Under the pieces are notes generated by a model that was given only the letters and a program-made list of their open reading frames with translations, had not been told where the DNA came from and searched no databases. Positions 6,536 through 9,490 of a stretch of DNA of 9,490 bases are shown one piece after another. Position numbers and translations under genes: made by a program. Source of the stretch: an uncultured Thalassolituus sp. (lineage in GTDB: Bacteria; Pseudomonadota; Gammaproteobacteria; Pseudomonadales; Oceanobacteraceae); contig CAJXIT010000122.1 of NCBI GenBank assembly GCA_913054055.1, forward strand, positions 1 to 9,490, in the 5' to 3' direction. The stretch's first letter is position 1. Each line of letters opens with the position of its first letter.

Positions 6536-6559
6536 GCTAAAAATTGCCGACATTTTAGC
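6536..6559 (-). promoter_or_regulatory. Inverted repeat and possible promoter in the ubiE leader
   Basis: GCTAAAA at 6536-6542 and TTTTAGC at 6553-6559 form a perfect 7-base inverted repeat around 10 bases, 20 bases before the ubiE start codon. On the minus strand the distal arm contains TAAAAT (6552-6557), five of six to a -10 box; no good -35 box is seen near 6574-6581. It could be an operator overlapping the ubiE promoter or an RNA hairpin in the leader. The rest of the 6517-6644 gap holds only a short GC stem at about 6611-6627 without an adjacent T-run. Confidence 0.35.
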
Positions 6560-6644
6560 CTTGTTAGCGCTGAAAGTCTTTACTGATTCATTGACTTAAA
6601 AGGGGTAGCAGGCCCACTTGAGGCCCATATTCAGTTGGAAGAGA

Positions 6645-7028
6645 TTAATCCACTGATTTGAACTGGATTTGAGCCGCTTCTCGGCTTTTTCCAGCGTGTG
6701 ACAACTTATCTAAATAGGCTTGCCAGTGCTGGTCTGTATTGGCACACAGATCCTGTAAGTATTCCCAATTATACAGCCCTGAATCGTGGCCATCATCAAA
6801 GGTAATTTTTAGGGCGTAATTGCCAGTGGGCTCTAGCTTTAGGATGCGAACATCTTTTTTACCAAATTGTAGGACTTCGTTGCCCACCCCGTGACCGCGA
6901 ACTTCGGCAGATGGACTCAATACTCTTAGCATCTCAGCCGACTCCTGCTTTGAGGCTTGATCATTCCAAGCCAGCTCCAGCATTTGGCTTTTACTGTGAA
7001 ATTTAATCAGGCTTGGAATATTCGACAT
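6645..7028 (-). CDS. DUF971 / gamma-butyrobetaine hydroxylase-like N-terminal domain protein
   Basis: This 127-residue protein consists essentially of one DUF971 domain. The domain is also found at the N-terminus of gamma-butyrobetaine hydroxylase and attached to some Mrp/ApbC-type Fe-S ATPases. The family pattern is clear: LRVLSPSAEVRGHG at 34-47, the VRILKLEPTGNYALKI stretch at about 60-75, and FDDGHDSGLYNWEYL at 77-91, whose His and Asp are the most conserved residues. The C-terminal 30 residues are polar and variable. There is no oxygenase domain, so it is not a hydroxylase by itself; no function is established for the stand-alone form. It follows panE by 20 bp, probably in the same transcript, and precedes ubiE by 128 bp. 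A DUF971 gene directly upstream of ubiE is also familiar from Pseudomonas. The ribosome binding site is weak. Confidence 0.9.
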   Translation of the reverse strand: MSNIPSLIKFHSKSQMLELAWNDQASKQESAEMLRVLSPSAEVRGHGVGNEVLQFGKKDVRILKLEPTGNYALKITFDDGHDSGLYNWEYLQDLCANTDQHWQAYLDKLSHAGKSREAAQIQFKSVD

Positions 7029-7048
7029 GTGGAAGGTCTCGGTGAAAA

Positions 7049-8065
7049 TTAATGGGCGGGCGCCATATCAGCGGCTGATAAATTCGGGCTGCCCTGGCCA
7101 TTATCCTGAGCCTGTTTCACTAATTCAAGTAAGTGTTGATTAGTGGGGGTGTTCACACCCACTTTGCGGCCTAATTTTATGATTTCACCTGTGATGTAAT
7201 CCACTTCTACTGGGCGTTTATTTTGTAAGTCTTCCCACATGCTTGATCTTGCTTTAGGGTCCATGGCCAGCATTTTTTGCGCTACTCGTTTAAATAGGAA
7301 GTTAGGTAGGCTTAAAATGAGTGGAATCACATTCACGGGCACGGCAGCCACTTGCCCCGGCTGTATATTGGCCGCTTTTAAAACGGTTAACCCTTCCTTC
7401 AAACATTGCGCATAAACACTGCGATACTCACGGTTTTCTAATTGTTGTTTTAGTGGAATGCCAGACAGTGCATTCACAGGGTTATTTAAATTCAGTAATA
7501 GTTTTCCCCATAAGATACTCATCATGTCAGGTTTTAATTCAAAGCCTAAATTTGCATGCTTGGCCGCGTCTAAAAGAGGCTGAGCTTTTTCATTTTGTTG
7601 GCAATACAAATCCCCTTCGGTGCCACAATGAAACTTACCGCCCACTTCGTACACCACGTTGTAAGGCACCATTACAGGCAATATTGTGTGAGAAGATAGA
7701 ATGGACTCAATGGCGGCCACATTGCTAACACCGTTTTGGCAGCTAAAGATGGTGGCCTGTGTATTACCACTGGCTTTTATGGTTTGGGCCATCTCTTTTG
7801 AATCTTTGCTTTTGACGCATACTAAAATCATATCCGCATCCGCCAATACAGAAGCATCGGTAGACACATGAAAATCAGTCTGGTTTAGATGAACGGCTTT
7901 ACCGGTCCAGTCACTTAAGTGCAACCCGTGTTTTAGTAAATCATTCGCGATGCGTTCACGCGCAAAAAAATGCACGTTGGCGCCGCCACTTGCAAGCATG
8001 CCGCCCACGTAACAGCCAATACTGCCTGCACCTGCAATGACGATTTTTTTATTATGTATTTTCAT
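7049..8065 (-). CDS. panE: 2-dehydropantoate 2-reductase (ketopantoate reductase)
   Basis: PanE reduces 2-dehydropantoate to D-pantoate with NADPH, in the cytoplasmic pathway to pantothenate and coenzyme A. The N-terminal Rossmann fold shows IVIAGAGSIGCYVGG at 8-22 with the Gly-x-Gly-x-x-Gly motif (Gly12, Gly14, Gly17). VCVKSKD at 82-88 ends the family's second nucleotide-contact strand, and CQNGVSN at 109-115 is a signature loop. The catalytic lysine is Lys188 in WGKLLLN, followed by NNPVNALSG at 194-202. The C-terminal domain has SSMWEDL and the EVDYITGEI segment, whose Glu corresponds to the catalytic acid of E. coli PanE. At 338 residues it is longer than E. coli PanE (303). Other ketopantoate-reductase-fold enzymes share these motifs, so the substrate is not certain. 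No clear ribosome binding site precedes the ATG. A weak promoter candidate lies at 8112-8139. Confidence 0.88.
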   Translation of the reverse strand: MKIHNKKIVIAGAGSIGCYVGGMLASGGANVHFFARERIANDLLKHGLHLSDWTGKAVHLNQTDFHVSTDASVLADADMILVCVKSKDSKEMAQTIKASGNTQATIFSCQNGVSNVAAIESILSSHTILPVMVPYNVVYEVGGKFHCGTEGDLYCQQNEKAQPLLDAAKHANLGFELKPDMMSILWGKLLLNLNNPVNALSGIPLKQQLENREYRSVYAQCLKEGLTVLKAANIQPGQVAAVPVNVIPLILSLPNFLFKRVAQKMLAMDPKARSSMWEDLQNKRPVEVDYITGEIIKLGRKVGVNTPTNQHLLELVKQAQDNGQGSPNLSAADMAPAH

Positions 8066-8111
8066 TTTCGGTAATCACAGTATTTAAACGTAAGAAGAAA
8101 TAATTTGATTC

Positions 8112-8139
8112 ATACTATAACGAAATGTATCAACATCAA
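8112..8139 (-). promoter_or_regulatory. Weak promoter candidate for panE-DUF971
   Basis: On the minus strand TTGATG (8134-8139, four of six to -35) lies 16 bases before TAGTAT (8112-8117, four of six to -10). The position, about 50-75 bases before the panE ATG and just after the hairpin at 8142-8171, is reasonable. The match is modest and this AT-rich stretch offers other spacings. Confidence 0.35.
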
Positions 8140-8141
8140 AC

Positions 8142-8171
8142 GCCATTGGATTGGTAATTGAGGCCAATGGC
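8142..8171 (-). terminator. Hairpin, possible terminator of the serine hydrolase gene
   Basis: GCCATTGG (8142-8149) and CCAATGGC (8164-8171) form a perfect 8-bp stem with a 14-base loop, 27 bases after the stop of the serine hydrolase gene. On the minus strand it is followed by GTTTGATGTTG, a U-rich but interrupted tract. It is a plausible weak intrinsic terminator that separates this gene from panE. A shorter alternative stem (ATTGG with CCAAT) exists inside it. Confidence 0.55.
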
Positions 8172-8198
8172 AGTTGTTATTAAATTTAGGTAACTAAC

Positions 8199-9490
8199 TT
8201 AAAGCTTAACGCTTTCGAGGGCATGCAAGATGTCAGAAAAATTCTTATCTAACGGATATTCACCAGATGTCCATCCTAAGCGAATGATGGCCACACCTTT
8301 TGATGGAATCATCATGACTCGTTGGCTGCGATTCCCTTGCATGGCATAAGCATCAGTAGGAATATTCGGCCAGCGCAATGTGTCGTGGCCCGCGTTCAGC
8401 CAAAACTGATAGCCATAGCGCTTATCATTTAAACTGGTATTGGGTTGAGAAGCAGCCGCGACCCAATCTTTAGAGATAAGTTGTTGCTCATTCCATTGGC
8501 CATTATTTAACAGCAATTGAGCCAGGCGTGCCCAATCTCGTGCTGATGCATATAAATATGAACTGCCTACCAATACACCGCTCGAATCGGTTTCAAATAT
8601 TGAATGGCTCATATTCAAAGGGGCAAACAGTTCTTGGTAGGTAAAATCCATTATGGCCTGTGGTGTATTACCCACTTGCTCGTATAACCAGCGTGCTAAT
8701 AAGTTGGTGGTGCCAGATGAATAATAAAAATGCTCAGCAGGGGTAAAAGCAAGATCACTTTGTTTGGCTACATCAGATGCACTGTGAGCTGTAAATAGCA
8801 TTTTTGTTGAGTCGCTGCCTGGTACATAAGGCTCGTCAAAATCCAGTCCAGAACTCATTTGTAATAAATGAATCAGGTTTAAATTTTTCCGATCATCATG
8901 TTTCCACTCATCAAATAAATGAGTTTGTGTAAAGTCGACGCCCTTGAGTGCATCTTGTCGCCCTAGCATCATGGCGGTCACACTTTTTGCCATGGACCAA
9001 CCTAACAGCTTTGACGTTTGATCAAACCCTTGTGCATAAGACTCCCCTAAGATACTGCCATCTTTCACCACTAATAAGGCGCGGGTTTGTAAGCCGGCTT
9101 CATTATCTTGAGCAAGTTGCGCTTCAATTTTTTCTTGTACATTTGAGTGGATACTTGAAACGGTTTCACCCGCTGGCCATGGGGCATTTTGTATTTTAAT
9201 GGCTTGTGTGGACACAGTGTATAACGCCGAGGTGTCTCCTAGTTCTAAACTGCAGCCTTGCCCTTCACGATATTTGGCCTGCTTCTTTGCCATACCTTGC
9301 AGGGTGGCGGTCACGGTTTTATTGGCATTGTCATAATCCAACTCTAATAAAGCCGCAGCAGCCGAATAAGAAACAATGTCAGCCTTTGCTTGTTCTGGTG
9401 TTAACCCAGTGACATAGCGGCTAGAGCAGGCTAGCTTGGCCCCTAATCCTGTGGCCATATTAATGGCAGCTGGAATATTCCAAACTTGAA
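8199..9490 (-). CDS. Serine hydrolase, beta-lactamase-like fold, 5' end missing
   Basis: The reading frame is open to the window edge. The ATG at 9458 is probably internal, because in-frame codons upstream (reading VWNIPAAIN) continue a typical family N-terminus and the CSSRYVTG motif (residues 11-18 from that Met) usually follows a signal or membrane segment. Numbering from that Met, the catalytic SxxK motif is Ser155-Met-Ala-Lys158, the second motif is Tyr246-Ser-Ser248 in FYYSSGTTN, and MSSGLDFDE at 201-209 and GNRSQ at 375-379 are further conserved elements. The stop is at 8199. The family (class C beta-lactamase/esterase/6-aminohexanoate-dimer hydrolase type) includes esterases, amidases and peptidases; the motifs do not predict antibiotic resistance. 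It is probably exported or membrane-anchored, but that part lies outside the window. It appears to be its own transcription unit, ending at the 8142-8171 hairpin. Confidence 0.88.
   Translation of the reverse strand, partial: QVWNIPAAINMATGLGAKLACSSRYVTGLTPEQAKADIVSYSAAAALLELDYDNANKTVTATLQGMAKKQAKYREGQGCSLELGDTSALYTVSTQAIKIQNAPWPAGETVSSIHSNVQEKIEAQLAQDNEAGLQTRALLVVKDGSILGESYAQGFDQTSKLLGWSMAKSVTAMMLGRQDALKGVDFTQTHLFDEWKHDDRKNLNLIHLLQMSSGLDFDEPYVPGSDSTKMLFTAHSASDVAKQSDLAFTPAEHFYYSSGTTNLLARWLYEQVGNTPQAIMDFTYQELFAPLNMSHSIFETDSSGVLVGSSYLYASARDWARLAQLLLNNGQWNEQQLISKDWVAAASQPNTSLNDKRYGYQFWLNAGHDTLRWPNIPTDAYAMQGNRSQRVMMIPSKGVAIIRLGWTSGEYPLDKNFSDILHALESVKL

Noticed and set aside
6611..6627. GC-rich short stem after the DUF971 stop, considered as a terminator
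   Set aside because: The stem is only five pairs with G-U wobbles, and the nearest T-run (four T) is several bases away, so termination is not supported.
7321..7728. 135-codon plus-strand reading frame
   Set aside because: It lies entirely antisense to panE, whose catalytic motifs span this region; its product has no recognisable domain or start signal.
8948..9412. Two plus-strand reading frames opposite the serine hydrolase
   Set aside because: The minus-strand frame contains the SxxK catalytic motif and is continuous; the plus frames are incidental.
1..9490. Mobile elements, CRISPR arrays, tRNA or other RNA genes, toxin-antitoxin or defence genes
   Set aside because: I saw no transposase or integrase motif, no spaced direct repeats, no cloverleaf and no defence-type protein; nearly all of the window is covered by recognisable housekeeping genes.

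Overview
The window looks like chromosomal DNA of a marine-type gammaproteobacterium with moderate to low GC (estimated by eye in the low 40s percent). The ubiE-ubiJ-ubiB block upstream of hisE and tatABC is a classic gammaproteobacterial core arrangement. The proteins match well-known Escherichia coli and Pseudomonas families closely. An Oceanospirillales-like source (Bermanella/Oleispira type) is my guess from base composition and gene order; the window holds no rRNA or other marker that would prove it. I see no mobile element, CRISPR array, tRNA or phage gene.

Layout. Bases 1-29 are not biological: they are the end of the Illumina TruSeq read-1 adapter, so the contig starts here with untrimmed adapter. 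Bases 30-615 (minus) encode an LPP20-type lipoprotein that has lost its C-terminus to the contig end. A second, shorter LPP20-like lipoprotein diverges from it at 693-1079 (plus). A hairpin at 1115-1146 can terminate both this gene and the convergent tatC.

From 1145 to 9490 every gene is on the minus strand. In transcription order (right to left) these are: a serine hydrolase of the beta-lactamase-like fold whose N-terminus is cut off by the window edge (8199-9490); panE (7049-8065); a DUF971 protein (6645-7028); ubiE, ubiJ and ubiB (6516 down to 3438); then hisE, hinT, tatA, tatB and tatC (3308 down to 1145). Spacing suggests at least four transcription units: the serine hydrolase alone, ending at a hairpin at 8142-8171; panE-DUF971, 20 bp apart; ubiE-ubiJ-ubiB, with gaps of 18 and 28 bp; and hisE-hinT-tatABC behind a good promoter candidate at 3368-3404.

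Function. UbiE, UbiJ and UbiB act in aerobic ubiquinone biosynthesis: UbiE is the C-methyltransferase, UbiJ the SCP2-domain accessory factor and UbiB the atypical kinase/ATPase. TatA, TatB and TatC form the twin-arginine translocase. HisE performs an early histidine step, HinT is a purine-nucleoside phosphoramidase, and PanE makes pantoate for coenzyme A. These are housekeeping genes and I found no convincing undescribed system. The points most worth a second look are the adapter remnant, the divergent LPP20 pair with its dyad-rich spacer, the insertion of hinT with absence of hisI between ubiB and tatA, and two inverted repeats overlapping candidate promoters.
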